A stretch of 64,000 bases of DNA from positions 123,368 through 187,367 of the forward strand of contig JAKUPL010000007.1 of assembly GCA_022449455.1 (NCBI GenBank). The letters are read 5' to 3'. The notes beneath the pieces are model-generated. The model did no database searches. It saw only the letters and a program-made list of their open reading frames with translations, and was not told the DNA's origin. The number at the start of each line of letters is the position of its first letter. Within the stretch, counting starts at the first letter, position 1. Source of the DNA: Alcanivorax sp. (GTDB taxonomy: Bacteria > Pseudomonadota > Gammaproteobacteria > Pseudomonadales > Alcanivoracaceae). Below are positions 35,955-43,778 of the stretch, one piece after another. The position numbers were made by a program, and so were the translations under genes.

Positions 35955-37448
35955 ATGAGTCAGGTCATCATTCTCGTCGACGATCCGGCCGACTGGGCCG
36001 CCTACTACCCCACCCGCCATCTGCTGTCCGCCCGCGATTACCTGCAGGCCGCGTTGCCGGTGTGCACCGATAAAAAAGTGCAGGTGATCAACCTGTGCCG
36101 GGCCTACAAATATCTGTCGCCGGGCTATTACTGCTCGCTGCTGGCGGAGGCCCGCGGCCAGCGCGTGATGCCGTCGGTGCGCACGGTCAACGACCTCAGC
36201 CGCAAGGCCCTCTACGGCCTGCATTTCGGCAGCTTCGAGCAGGCCCTGGACCGGGCCATGAAGAAGCAGGGCGACGACGCCATCCGCCTCACCCTGACCC
36301 TGTACTTCGGGCACACCGAGCAGGAAGGGCTGGCGGAGCTGGGCCGGCAAATCTTCGATCAGCTGCCGTGCCCGATCCTGCGCGTGGCGTTTCGGCGCCG
36401 CGACGACGAGTGGACCCTGGAGTCGATCCGCACCGTCAGCCTCAAGCAGCTCAAGAACAGCGAAGAGGACCTGTTCGCCCGCGCTCTGGAGCAGTTCAAC
36501 GCCCGGGTCTGGCGCAATCCGCGCCGCCGCCGTGGCGACCGCTACGAATTGGCCATGCTGGTGGACGAGCAGGAAGCGCTGCCGCCCAGCAACCGCACCG
36601 CGCTGAAGCGCTTTATCAAGGCCGGCCGCGAGCTCGGCATCAAGGTGGACCCCATTGGCCGCGACGACTACGCCCGGCTCGGCGAATACGACGGCCTGTT
36701 CATCCGCGAAACCACCGGCATTGATCACCACACCTATCAGTTCGCCCGCAAGGCCGAACAGGAGGGCATGGTGGTGATCGACGACCCGGGGTCGATCCTG
36801 CGCTGCACCAACAAGATCTATCTGGCCGAACTGATGCAGGCCAACAAAGTGCCGGTGCCGCCCACTGCCTTCGTGTTCGACGACTCCGACGCCCAGGTGG
36901 ACCGGCTGATCGAGGAGCTGGGCCTGCCCATGGTGCTGAAGATTCCGGACGGCAGTTTCTCCCGTGGCATCAGCAAGGTGGCCGACCGGGATGGCCTGCG
37001 GCAGGCGCTGGGCGAGCATCTCAAACAATCGTCGGTGGTGCTGGCCCAGGCGTTCATGTACACCGACTACGACTGGCGCATCGGCGTGCTCAACCATCGG
37101 CCGCTGTTCGCCTGCCAGTATTTCATGAGCAAGGGCCACTGGCAGATTTACCACCACAAGGCCGGCGGCAAGACCACCTCCGGCGGCTTCCGCAGCCTGG
37201 CGGTGCGCGATGTGCCGCCCAAGGTGCTGCGTACCGCCCTGAAAGCGGCGCGCATGATGGGCAACGGCCTGTACGGCGTGGACCTGAAACAATCCGGCGA
37301 CGAGGTGGTGGTGATCGAGGTCAACGACAATCCGAACGTGGACGCCGGCGTCGAGGACCTGTGGCTGGGCGAGGATCTGTACCGGCAGATCATGCTCGAA
37401 TTTCTGCGCCGGCTGGAAGCCAAACGGCTGGGGCTGCCGCTGTTCTGA
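35955..37448 (+). CDS. RimK-family ATP-grasp ligase with N-terminal RLAN domain
   Basis: A 497-residue protein: the N-terminal RimK-like ATP-grasp N-terminal domain (RLAN, about residues 1-150, starting SQVIILVDDPADWAAYYP), then a pre-ATP-grasp and ATP-grasp ligase core. Core motifs include DDPGSILRCTNKIYLAELM, GLPMVLKIPDGSFSRGISKV, the metal-binding VVVIEVNDNPNVDAGVED and QAFMYTDYDWRIGVLN. The family ligates amino acids (mostly glutamate) to protein or small-molecule carboxylates; the acceptor here is unknown. In many gammaproteobacteria it lies near a GNAT and a peptidase gene, but neither is present here. ATG 35955 follows a promoter-like sequence. Confidence 0.85.
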   Translation: MSQVIILVDDPADWAAYYPTRHLLSARDYLQAALPVCTDKKVQVINLCRAYKYLSPGYYCSLLAEARGQRVMPSVRTVNDLSRKALYGLHFGSFEQALDRAMKKQGDDAIRLTLTLYFGHTEQEGLAELGRQIFDQLPCPILRVAFRRRDDEWTLESIRTVSLKQLKNSEEDLFARALEQFNARVWRNPRRRRGDRYELAMLVDEQEALPPSNRTALKRFIKAGRELGIKVDPIGRDDYARLGEYDGLFIRETTGIDHHTYQFARKAEQEGMVVIDDPGSILRCTNKIYLAELMQANKVPVPPTAFVFDDSDAQVDRLIEELGLPMVLKIPDGSFSRGISKVADRDGLRQALGEHLKQSSVVLAQAFMYTDYDWRIGVLNHRPLFACQYFMSKGHWQIYHHKAGGKTTSGGFRSLAVRDVPPKVLRTALKAARMMGNGLYGVDLKQSGDEVVVIEVNDNPNVDAGVEDLWLGEDLYRQIMLEFLRRLEAKRLGLPLF

Positions 37449-37471
37449 CCCGACCGTCATCGAGGGATGTG

Positions 37472-38698
37472 ATGCGACGTTTTCTGCTCCGTCGGGCGAT
37501 CCGCGCCTGGTTCGCCGACGGTGACATCGATCGGGCCACCGCCGAGCGGTTGCTGGCCCGTTACGGAGCCAGCCTGGACGACCCGGCGCCCTCGGCGCTG
37601 GGGCTGGTGGTGGCGCTGGCCGGGCTGTTTCTGGGTCTGGCCCTGCTGCTGGTGGTGTCGGCCAACTGGCAGAATCTGCCCCGGGAGCTGCGGCTGGCCG
37701 GTTTGATGCTGCTTACCGCCACGCTCAATGGCGTGGGCGTGGCGCGCTATCTGCGCCAGGGCGCCGGCGCCTTCTGGCTGCTGCTGGGCGGCTTCGCCTA
37801 TGGGGCCTCGATCATGCTGATCGGCCAGATGTACCACCTGGGCGAGCATTACGCCGGCGGCCTGCTGCTGTGGGCGCTGGGCCTGCTGGCGCCGGCGCTG
37901 CTCACCCGCGGCCGGTTGCTGGCGCTGTTGATGCTGGTGGTGGCCGGCTTCTGGATGGTGACTCATAACCGCTACGGCTGGCCGCTGTGGATGCCCCTGT
38001 TCCTGGCCGCCGCCTTCCTGGTGGCCCGTTACCGCGACAGCGCGGTGCTGACCCTGGCCAGCCTGGCCGCCACCGCCCTGTGGCTCAACCTGATGCTGAC
38101 CTGGGTGTACGCCACCGACTTCGGCCCGGAGGCCGCCGAGGGGCTGCTCAGCTTCAATCTGGCGCTGCTGGTGCTGGCCCTGGCGCTGGCCGGCCGACCG
38201 GGATGGTTCGGCGCCGCCGGGCACGGGCTGTCGGTGTGGGTGCCCCGGCTCACCCTCGCCATGCTGATGCCGTTCACCTTCGTGGACGTGTGGCGCCGTT
38301 ATCTGGCGCTGGCCTGGACCTGGATGGACCCGGGCCTGTGGGCGGGCCTGGCGGTGCTGGTGGTGGCCGCCTTGATGGGGCGGCCGCTGCTGGCCACGGT
38401 CACCGCCGTGGCGCTGGTGGTGGTGCACACCGGCGGCCTGCCGGACCAGGCCTGGCTGTGGGCGGTGGCTGTCAATCTGCTGGTCCTGGTGCTGGCCCTG
38501 TGGTGGCTGCGCCGTGGCCTGCGGGAGGGTGAGGCCGGGCTGTTCTTTACCGGTCTGGGCGCGATTCTGCTGGTGGCGCTGCTGCGTTATCTGGATCTGA
38601 TCGGCGGTTACCTGGGCGCGGCGGCGCTGTTCGCCGGGATGGCCGTGCTGCTGTTGCTGGCCGCTTTTTACTGGCGCCGCCGGGAGGTCACGCCATGA
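37472..38698 (+). CDS. DUF2157 membrane protein
   Basis: A 408-residue polytopic inner-membrane protein with about 12 hydrophobic segments, starting with the DUF2157 soluble N-terminus (RAIRAWFADGDIDRATAERLLARYG). It is followed by membrane segments and the conserved WLLLGGFAYGASIMLIGQMYHLG (residues about 100-122). Function is unknown. It is coupled by 4-bp overlap to the next gene, encoding a GDYXXLXY protein; these two families are commonly neighbours, which suggests joint membrane function. GGGATG upstream is a modest ribosome-binding site. Confidence 0.82.
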   Translation: MRRFLLRRAIRAWFADGDIDRATAERLLARYGASLDDPAPSALGLVVALAGLFLGLALLLVVSANWQNLPRELRLAGLMLLTATLNGVGVARYLRQGAGAFWLLLGGFAYGASIMLIGQMYHLGEHYAGGLLLWALGLLAPALLTRGRLLALLMLVVAGFWMVTHNRYGWPLWMPLFLAAAFLVARYRDSAVLTLASLAATALWLNLMLTWVYATDFGPEAAEGLLSFNLALLVLALALAGRPGWFGAAGHGLSVWVPRLTLAMLMPFTFVDVWRRYLALAWTWMDPGLWAGLAVLVVAALMGRPLLATVTAVALVVVHTGGLPDQAWLWAVAVNLLVLVLALWWLRRGLREGEAGLFFTGLGAILLVALLRYLDLIGGYLGAAALFAGMAVLLLLAAFYWRRREVTP

Positions 38699-39204
38699 GA
38701 CACCGGTTGAACCGTTCACTGCTCAGGACTGGGCTGATCGCCGCCGTGCTGGCGCAGCTGGCGGTGCTGGGTGGCCTGTTCGTTCACAGCCAGTACCCGC
38801 TGTGGGTGGGGCGCGAGGTGCGCGTGGCGACCCTGCCGGTGGATCCCCGGGACCTGTTCCGCGGGCAGTACGTGCGGCTCAACTATGGCTTCAGCCGGTT
38901 GCCGATTCCGGATATGGAGCTGCCACGGGGCGGCGACGACGTCTATGTGCCGCTGGAGCGAGAGGGGGACCTGTGGCGGGCCGGTCGGGCGCAATTGCGG
39001 CCCCCGACGCGACCGCCGTTTCTGCACGGCACCATCCTGAGGGTGGCCGGCGGCGAAATGGTGGTGCGCTATGGCATCGAGGCCTGGTTCGCGCCGCCGG
39101 ACGACGCCCTGCGGTTGGAAGCCGACCTGCGCGACGGCGGCGTGGCGCGTCTCAAGGTGACGGCGGACGGCCGCGCCGCGCTGGTGGCGGTGGAAGCGCC
39201 CTGA
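38695..39204 (+). CDS. GDYXXLXY domain protein
   Basis: A 169-residue protein with an N-terminal membrane anchor (about 10-30) and a periplasmic domain carrying the family motif in DLFRGQYVRLNYGFSRL, where Gly-Gln-Tyr-Val-Arg-Leu-Asn-Tyr matches GDYXXLXY closely. VATLPVDPRDLFRG just before it is also typical. It has YGIEAWFAPP and a C-terminal VTADGRAALVAVE. Function is unknown. It overlaps the DUF2157 gene by 4 bp and the unit ends against the convergent GST gene. Confidence 0.85.
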   Translation: MRHRLNRSLLRTGLIAAVLAQLAVLGGLFVHSQYPLWVGREVRVATLPVDPRDLFRGQYVRLNYGFSRLPIPDMELPRGGDDVYVPLEREGDLWRAGRAQLRPPTRPPFLHGTILRVAGGEMVVRYGIEAWFAPPDDALRLEADLRDGGVARLKVTADGRAALVAVEAP

Positions 39205-39210
39205 GGGCGG

Positions 39211-39864
39211 TCAGCCCAGCACTTTCTTCAGGAAGCCGCTTTCCTTTTCGATGGTGTGCTTGAACGGTTCCAGGCCGTGGATGCGATCGGTGTGCGCGGC
39301 CAGATTCGGATGCCGTCCGGCGTCCGGGCGCTCGCCGCCATGGGCGAAGTTCACCAACTGGCTGGCCACCGCGATGTCGGCGATGGTGAGCCGGTCACCG
39401 GCCAGGTATTCCTTGCCGTCCAGTTCTCGCTCCAGGTAATCGAGCAGCGGCGGGATGGCGCTGTCCAGGGCCTGCTGGCACTCCTGTTCGTTGCAGGCCT
39501 GGCCGATCAGGCGCTTGACCACCCGATTGCGGAACACCTTGAAGGTGCACTGGGGGCCCATTTCGTAATCCGCGTATTTCTCGAACCAGAGGGCGCGGGC
39601 GTACTGGTAGGGATCGTCCGGGTACAGGGCGGGTTCCGGCTGGATACGTTCCAGATAGGCGCAGATCACGGCGGAATCCGCCAGAAAGCGGCCGTCCACT
39701 TCCAGCGCGGGAATGCGGCCCAGGGGGCTGATCTTTTCGTAGTCTTCCGGTTTGTTGTTCGGGTCCACCATCACCGATTCATAGTCCAGCCCCTTCAGGG
39801 CCAGCACCATGCGGGTTTTGCGGACATAGGGCGACAGAATGGCGCCGTAGAGTTTCATGGTCAT
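39211..39864 (-). CDS. Glutathione S-transferase family protein
   Basis: A 217-residue two-domain GST. The thioredoxin-like N-terminal domain (MTMKLYGAILSPYVRKTRM) has the cis-Pro region GRIPALEVDGRFLADSAVICAYLE, with the SNAIL/TRAIL-like DSAVI that binds glutathione. The C-terminal helical domain includes YLAGDRLTIADIAVASQLVNF, the N-capping box and hydrophobic staple of GSTs. The active-site residue is probably Ser11 in LSPYVRK, by analogy. It converges on the GDYXXLXY gene. Substrate unknown. Confidence 0.93.
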   Translation of the reverse strand: MTMKLYGAILSPYVRKTRMVLALKGLDYESVMVDPNNKPEDYEKISPLGRIPALEVDGRFLADSAVICAYLERIQPEPALYPDDPYQYARALWFEKYADYEMGPQCTFKVFRNRVVKRLIGQACNEQECQQALDSAIPPLLDYLERELDGKEYLAGDRLTIADIAVASQLVNFAHGGERPDAGRHPNLAAHTDRIHGLEPFKHTIEKESGFLKKVLG

Positions 39865-40004
39865 GCGCGGCTCTCTCCACGAAGGGTGCGACAGGGAGCC
39901 TCAGGGATATAGCACCGACCGGGATGGGTCAATGACCGGATCGGGCCGGACGCACCGGGATTGGCGAAAGATTGCGCGGACGCGCGCCAGGGGCGAATTT
40001 CCTC

Positions 40005-40033
40005 TTGACGATGGGGGCCCCGATTCCTATTCT
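40005..40033 (+). promoter_or_regulatory. tRNA-Glu/tRNA-Gly promoter
   Basis: TTGACG (40005-40010), 17 bp, TATTCT (40028-40033), followed by a GC-rich discriminator (ACGCGCCGC), the usual form of growth-rate and stringently regulated stable-RNA promoters. The rest of the 39865-40054 gap shows nothing notable. Confidence 0.8.
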
Positions 40034-40054
40034 ACGCGCCGCTTGAGAGCACGG

Positions 40055-40130
40055 GTCCCCTTCGTCTAGTGGCCCAGGACACCGCCCTTTCACGGCGGTA
40101 ACAGGGGTTCGACTCCCCTAGGGGACGCCA
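40055..40130 (+). tRNA. tRNA-Glu (anticodon TTC)
   Basis: 76 nt with acceptor GTCCCCT paired to AGGGGAC, anticodon loop CTTTCAC (TTC), T-arm GGGGTTCGACTCCCC and encoded CCA. Confidence 0.97.
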
Positions 40131-40153
40131 CTCAGCCCGTTCACAAGCGCCAA

Positions 40154-40229
40154 GCGGGAATAGCTCAGTTGGTAGAGCACAACCTTGCCAAGGTTGGGGT
40201 CGCGAGTTCGAATCTCGTTTCCCGCTCCA
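40154..40229 (+). tRNA. tRNA-Gly (anticodon GCC)
   Basis: 76 nt with acceptor GCGGGAA paired to TTCCCGC, D-loop AGCTCAGTTGGTAGAGC, anticodon loop TTGCCAA (GCC), T-loop GAGTTCGAATCTC and encoded CCA. It is 23 bp after tRNA-Glu, so they are cotranscribed. Confidence 0.97.
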
Positions 40230-40234
40230 ATTTG

Positions 40235-40266
40235 AAAAAGGGAGTCCATGCGGACTCCCTTTTTTT
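40235..40266 (+). terminator. Rho-independent terminator after tRNA-Gly
   Basis: Stem AAAGGGAGTCC / GGACTCCCTTT with a 4-nt loop followed by a T run. Confidence 0.93.
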
Positions 40267-40629
40267 GTGCTTTTTTCCCTCCGGTTTCATCCTCTGAACC
40301 CCCGCGCGGAAAGTCTGTTGCAAAGGGCAGGCGATTCGTTTAGCGTTGATTATAGTCAGTGTACTGATAAAAAATCGTGGTACGGAATCTGGCGAATAAA
40401 AAGAAAACGCATTCAAAACAATGGTTTAAAAATTATGCAGCAGGATCGACCGCACCGGGTGAGAAGAAAAACAGGTGCTACCCATCCTAATTTGGCGCTC
40501 CAGCGAGCCAGTCCTATCGACGCCATCGAGTCACGGTGGACCAGGGAAACCGATCAACGTATTCCGCCTTTCGGCGACGGGATCCGCGACGGGTCCGGCC
40601 GGCCGGGCGTTGGGTAGGAGACAAGCAGT
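40267..40629 (+). other. AT-rich leader region upstream of the TRAP operon, with an operator-like palindrome
   Basis: 363 bp without a gene. About 40320-40445 is much lower in GC than the flanking DNA, which fits a promoter region. A near-palindrome TCAGT-GT-ACTGA (40356-40367) could be a GntR/FCD-type or similar operator. The last 150 bp return to high GC, ending with GTAGGAG, a ribosome-binding site for the TRAP gene. I cannot pick a clear -35/-10 pair. Confidence 0.5.
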
Positions 40630-41163
40630 ATGGAAAGGTTGGCGGATCTGATTGATCGCCTCAACGACGGTATCGGCGAAGTGCTCAAGTGGGCGATGCC
40701 GGTGATCGCGCTGATCTGCGCGGTGGTGGCGGTGCTTCGCTATGGTTTCGGGGTTGGCTTCCCGTGGTTGTCCGAGAGCTACATTTGGCTCAACGGTGCC
40801 TTGTTCACTCTGGGCGCCGCCTATGTGCTGCGCCACGAGGGCCATGTGCGGGTGGATGTGTTCTACAACCTGCTGTCCGTGCGCGGTCGCGCCTGGATCA
40901 ATCTGCTCGGTACCCTGGTGTTCCTCTACCCGATGCTCTACTTCCTGGCGGTCAAGGGCTGGCCGGGCATTCAGCGTTCCTGGGCCCGTCTGGAAACCTC
41001 GCCCACCATCGGCGGCCTGCCGTTCATGTACCTGCTCAAGAGCTGTCTGCTGGGGTTCTGTCTGCTGCTGGCGTTGCAGGGGCTGAGCCTGATGATCCGT
41101 TCCGTGCAGGCGATTCGCGACCCGGCCGGCGCCGCTTCCGCCGAGGAGAACGACCGTGGCTGA
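40630..41163 (+). CDS. dctQ: TRAP transporter small membrane subunit (DctQ-type)
   Basis: A 177-residue four-helix integral membrane subunit of a tripartite ATP-independent periplasmic transporter. The membrane segments are about 20-38, 48-70, 91-110 and 136-158. The DctQ signature WLSESYIWLNGALFTLGAAYVLRHEGHVRVDV (residues about 45-77) is present; the pattern of conserved Arg/His and acidic residues is that of the QM-type TRAP family. It overlaps the next gene (DctM) by 8 bp and is the first of six same-strand genes. AGGAG lies about 8 bp before ATG 40630. Confidence 0.93.
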   Translation: MERLADLIDRLNDGIGEVLKWAMPVIALICAVVAVLRYGFGVGFPWLSESYIWLNGALFTLGAAYVLRHEGHVRVDVFYNLLSVRGRAWINLLGTLVFLYPMLYFLAVKGWPGIQRSWARLETSPTIGGLPFMYLLKSCLLGFCLLLALQGLSLMIRSVQAIRDPAGAASAEENDRG

Positions 41164-42529
41164 GTGGTTCCTGCTGATTCTTCTCGTGGTTCTGATTCTG
41201 GCTTTGCTGAGCGGTTTTCCGGTGGCCTTCGCCATTGGCGGCGCGTCCATTCTGGTGGGCCTGGTGGCGTCCTGCTTCGGTGCCTTCGACATGCTGATGC
41301 TGGGCGCCTTGCCGGGCCGGGTATTTTCCATCATGACCAACGAAACGCTGCTGGCGGTGCCGTTGTTCGTGTTCATGGGCGCCATTCTGGAACGCTCGCG
41401 CATCGCCGAGAACCTGCTCACCACCATGGGGCAGCTGTTCGGCCGGGTGCCCGGCGGCCTGGGCGTGGCGGTGATCATCGTCGGCGCGTTGCTGGCCGCG
41501 TCCACCGGCGTGGTCGGCGCCACCGTGGTGGCGATGGGGCTGATCAGCCTGCCGGCCATGCGCCGCGCCGGCTATGACGAGCCCCTGGCCAGCGGTTTGA
41601 TCTGCGCCGCCGGCTCCACCGCCCAGATCATTCCGCCGTCCACGGTGCTGATTCTGCTCGGCGTCATGCTGCAGGACGCCAACACCCAGGCGATGCTCAG
41701 CCAGGGTGGTTTCAACAGCCACCAGATCGGCGTCACCGATCTGTTCACCGCCGCCCTGGTGCCGGGCCTGCTGCTGGTGCTGTTCTACCTGCTGACCATG
41801 GCGGCGCGGGCTCTGTTCAACAGCAAGTCCTGCCCGCCGCTGGTGATGAGCGATGAGGAGCGCCGTACCCTGTCCAAGCGGGTCGTGTTCACCATGCTGC
41901 CGCCCCTGGTGCTGATCATTCTGGTGCTGGGCTCGATTCTGTCCGGCATCGCCACCGCCACCGAGTCGGCGGCGCTGGGCGGCGTGGGCGCCTGCATCCT
42001 GGCGGTGCTGGGTCGCCAGATGTCGTTCAAGGTGCTCAAGGACGCCAGCCGCTCGGCCATGTCCATGAGCCTGATGATCTACGCCATCCTGATCGGTGCC
42101 GCCATTCTGTCCCTGGTGTTTCGCGCCCTGGGCGGCGAGGAAGTGATCGCCGAGCTGCTCGATTCGGTGCCCGGCGGTCTCACCGGCGCGATCCTGTTCG
42201 TGCTGCTGATGATGTTCGTGCTCGGTTTCATTCTCGATACCTTCGAAATCATCTTTATCGTCATGCCGATCTTCGCGCCGCCGCTGATCATGATGGGCGC
42301 GGACCCGCTGTGGCTCGGCGTGGCGTCCGCCATCGTGCTGCAAACCAGCTATCTGACACCGCCGTTCGGCTACGCCATTTTCTTCCTCAAAGGCGCGGTG
42401 GCCGATCTGAAACTGGTCACCGTGTACCGCGGGGTCATTCCATTCGTGGTGCTGCAACTGCTCGGCGTGGCGGCGATCTGGGAATGGCCGCAGCTGGTGC
42501 TGTGGCTGCCCGGTGTACTGGCCAACTGA
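41156..42529 (+). CDS. dctM: TRAP transporter large permease subunit (DctM-type)
   Basis: A 457-residue polytopic subunit, with about 12 membrane segments, that forms the Na+-coupled transport path of the TRAP system. Motifs include PVAFAIGGASILVGL, VPLFVFMGAILERSRIAENLL, GGLGVAVIIVGALLAASTGVVGATVVAMGLISLPAM (residues about 104-139), and AAGSTAQIIPPSTVLILLG. Translation starts at GTG 41156 after GAGGAGAA, inside the end of dctQ. It is followed by an 80-bp gap with a good ribosome-binding site before dctP. Confidence 0.95.
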   Translation: MAEWFLLILLVVLILALLSGFPVAFAIGGASILVGLVASCFGAFDMLMLGALPGRVFSIMTNETLLAVPLFVFMGAILERSRIAENLLTTMGQLFGRVPGGLGVAVIIVGALLAASTGVVGATVVAMGLISLPAMRRAGYDEPLASGLICAAGSTAQIIPPSTVLILLGVMLQDANTQAMLSQGGFNSHQIGVTDLFTAALVPGLLLVLFYLLTMAARALFNSKSCPPLVMSDEERRTLSKRVVFTMLPPLVLIILVLGSILSGIATATESAALGGVGACILAVLGRQMSFKVLKDASRSAMSMSLMIYAILIGAAILSLVFRALGGEEVIAELLDSVPGGLTGAILFVLLMMFVLGFILDTFEIIFIVMPIFAPPLIMMGADPLWLGVASAIVLQTSYLTPPFGYAIFFLKGAVADLKLVTVYRGVIPFVVLQLLGVAAIWEWPQLVLWLPGVLAN

Positions 42530-42609
42530 TTACCGGAGGCGCCCGGCGGGGTCCGCGCCGCCGGTGTCGGCATTACCCCTTTCACCGCGGAGATCGAGGA
42601 GTAATTTTC

Positions 42610-43692
42610 ATGAAAAGACGTGACTTTCTACTCAAAGCGGGCGTCGCCGGCACGGTCGGCGCCGCCGCCGCCGGTGTGGGCTTCCCGGCCATCGCCAAGG
42701 GCGCCGTGGAATGGCGCATGCAAAGCACCTGGCGCCGTAACTCACCACTGCTGTCCACCGGCCCGGATCTGGTGGCGGACTATGTGAACAAGGCCTCCGG
42801 CGGCCGCATGAAGCTCAAGGTCTACACCGCCGGTGAAGTGGTCGGCCCGCTGGAAGTGTTCGACGCGGTGGCCGACGGCACCCTGCACATGGGCCACGGT
42901 TACCCGGCGTTTTGGTCCGGCAAGCACCCCGGCTTTCAGTTCCTGGCGCCGCTGCCTTACGGCATGACCTCCCAGGAACAGAATGCCTGGTTCGCCTACG
43001 GCGGCGGCCAGGCCCTGATCGACGAGCTGTACGGCGAGTTCGGCCTCAAGTTCTTCCCCAGCGGCAACACGTCGGTGCAGGGCATCTGGTTGAACAAGGA
43101 CATCAGCGCCGCCGCCGACTTCAAGGGCATGAAGATCCGCACCGGCGCCCTGGCCGGCAGTGTGCTGCAGGAGTTCGGCGCGGTGCCGGTGCAACTGCCC
43201 CTGGGCGAAGTCACCCAGGCGCTGCAGAACGGCACCATCGACGGCGCCGACTACGTGGGCCCGTTCAACGACATGGCGTTCGGCCTGCCGCAGGTGGCGC
43301 GTAACTATTACTGGCCCGGCTGGATGGAGCCCAACGGCGTGCTCGACTGCTTCGTTAACCAGTCCGCCTGGGACAAGCTGGACGCCGACCTCAAGCAGGT
43401 GCTGGTGGGCGCCAACGCCTACGCCAACCAGATGGTGCTCAGTGAATTCGTGGCCAAGAACGCCCAGGCCCTGCAGCAGATCAAGAAGGACTATCCCAAG
43501 GTCAACGTGACCACCTTCAACGCGGAAACCCTCAAGGACCTGAAGAAAGTGTCCAATGACGTGGTCGCCGGCGTTGCCAAGAAGGATGCCCTGGCCGGCA
43601 AGATCTACCAATCCATGACCGATTTCATGACGGTGGTACGGCCCTATTCCGAAATCACCGAAATGGAATACATGAACGCGCGGGCCAACTGA
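42610..43692 (+). CDS. dctP: TRAP transporter substrate-binding protein (DctP family, TakP-like)
   Basis: A 360-residue periplasmic receptor. The N-terminus carries a twin-arginine-like signal (MKRRDFLLKAGVAG) ending near residue 33. The receptor core resembles the TakP subfamily (2-oxoacid and related carboxylates): WRMQSTWRRNSPLLSTGP, LKVYTAGEVVGPLEVFDAV, FFPSGNTSVQGIWLNKDI, MKIRTGALAGSVLQEFGAVPVQLPLGEV, written as residues about 178-205, and GTIDGADYVGPFNDM. The conserved Arg that contacts the substrate carboxylate is present in KIRTG. The ligand is unknown. The next three genes encode a molybdenum hydroxylase, so uptake and oxidation of one substrate is likely. Confidence 0.92.
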   Translation: MKRRDFLLKAGVAGTVGAAAAGVGFPAIAKGAVEWRMQSTWRRNSPLLSTGPDLVADYVNKASGGRMKLKVYTAGEVVGPLEVFDAVADGTLHMGHGYPAFWSGKHPGFQFLAPLPYGMTSQEQNAWFAYGGGQALIDELYGEFGLKFFPSGNTSVQGIWLNKDISAAADFKGMKIRTGALAGSVLQEFGAVPVQLPLGEVTQALQNGTIDGADYVGPFNDMAFGLPQVARNYYWPGWMEPNGVLDCFVNQSAWDKLDADLKQVLVGANAYANQMVLSEFVAKNAQALQQIKKDYPKVNVTTFNAETLKDLKKVSNDVVAGVAKKDALAGKIYQSMTDFMTVVRPYSEITEMEYMNARAN

Positions 43693-43705
43693 TCCGACGC
43701 GCAGG

Positions 43706-43736
43706 AAGGCGGGTGCTCCGGTGGGGCATCCGCCTT
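43706..43736 (+). other. Hairpin between dctP and the coxL-like gene
   Basis: An 11-bp stem (AAGGCGGGTGC / GCATCCGCCTT with one G-U pair), 9-nt loop and only a weak T tract downstream. This is more like an mRNA-stabilising or attenuating hairpin than a full terminator. Confidence 0.55.
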
Positions 43737-43778
43737 CGCCGTTTGTTCTTTGAAGATTGAAAGGGTGCGAGGTAAAGG

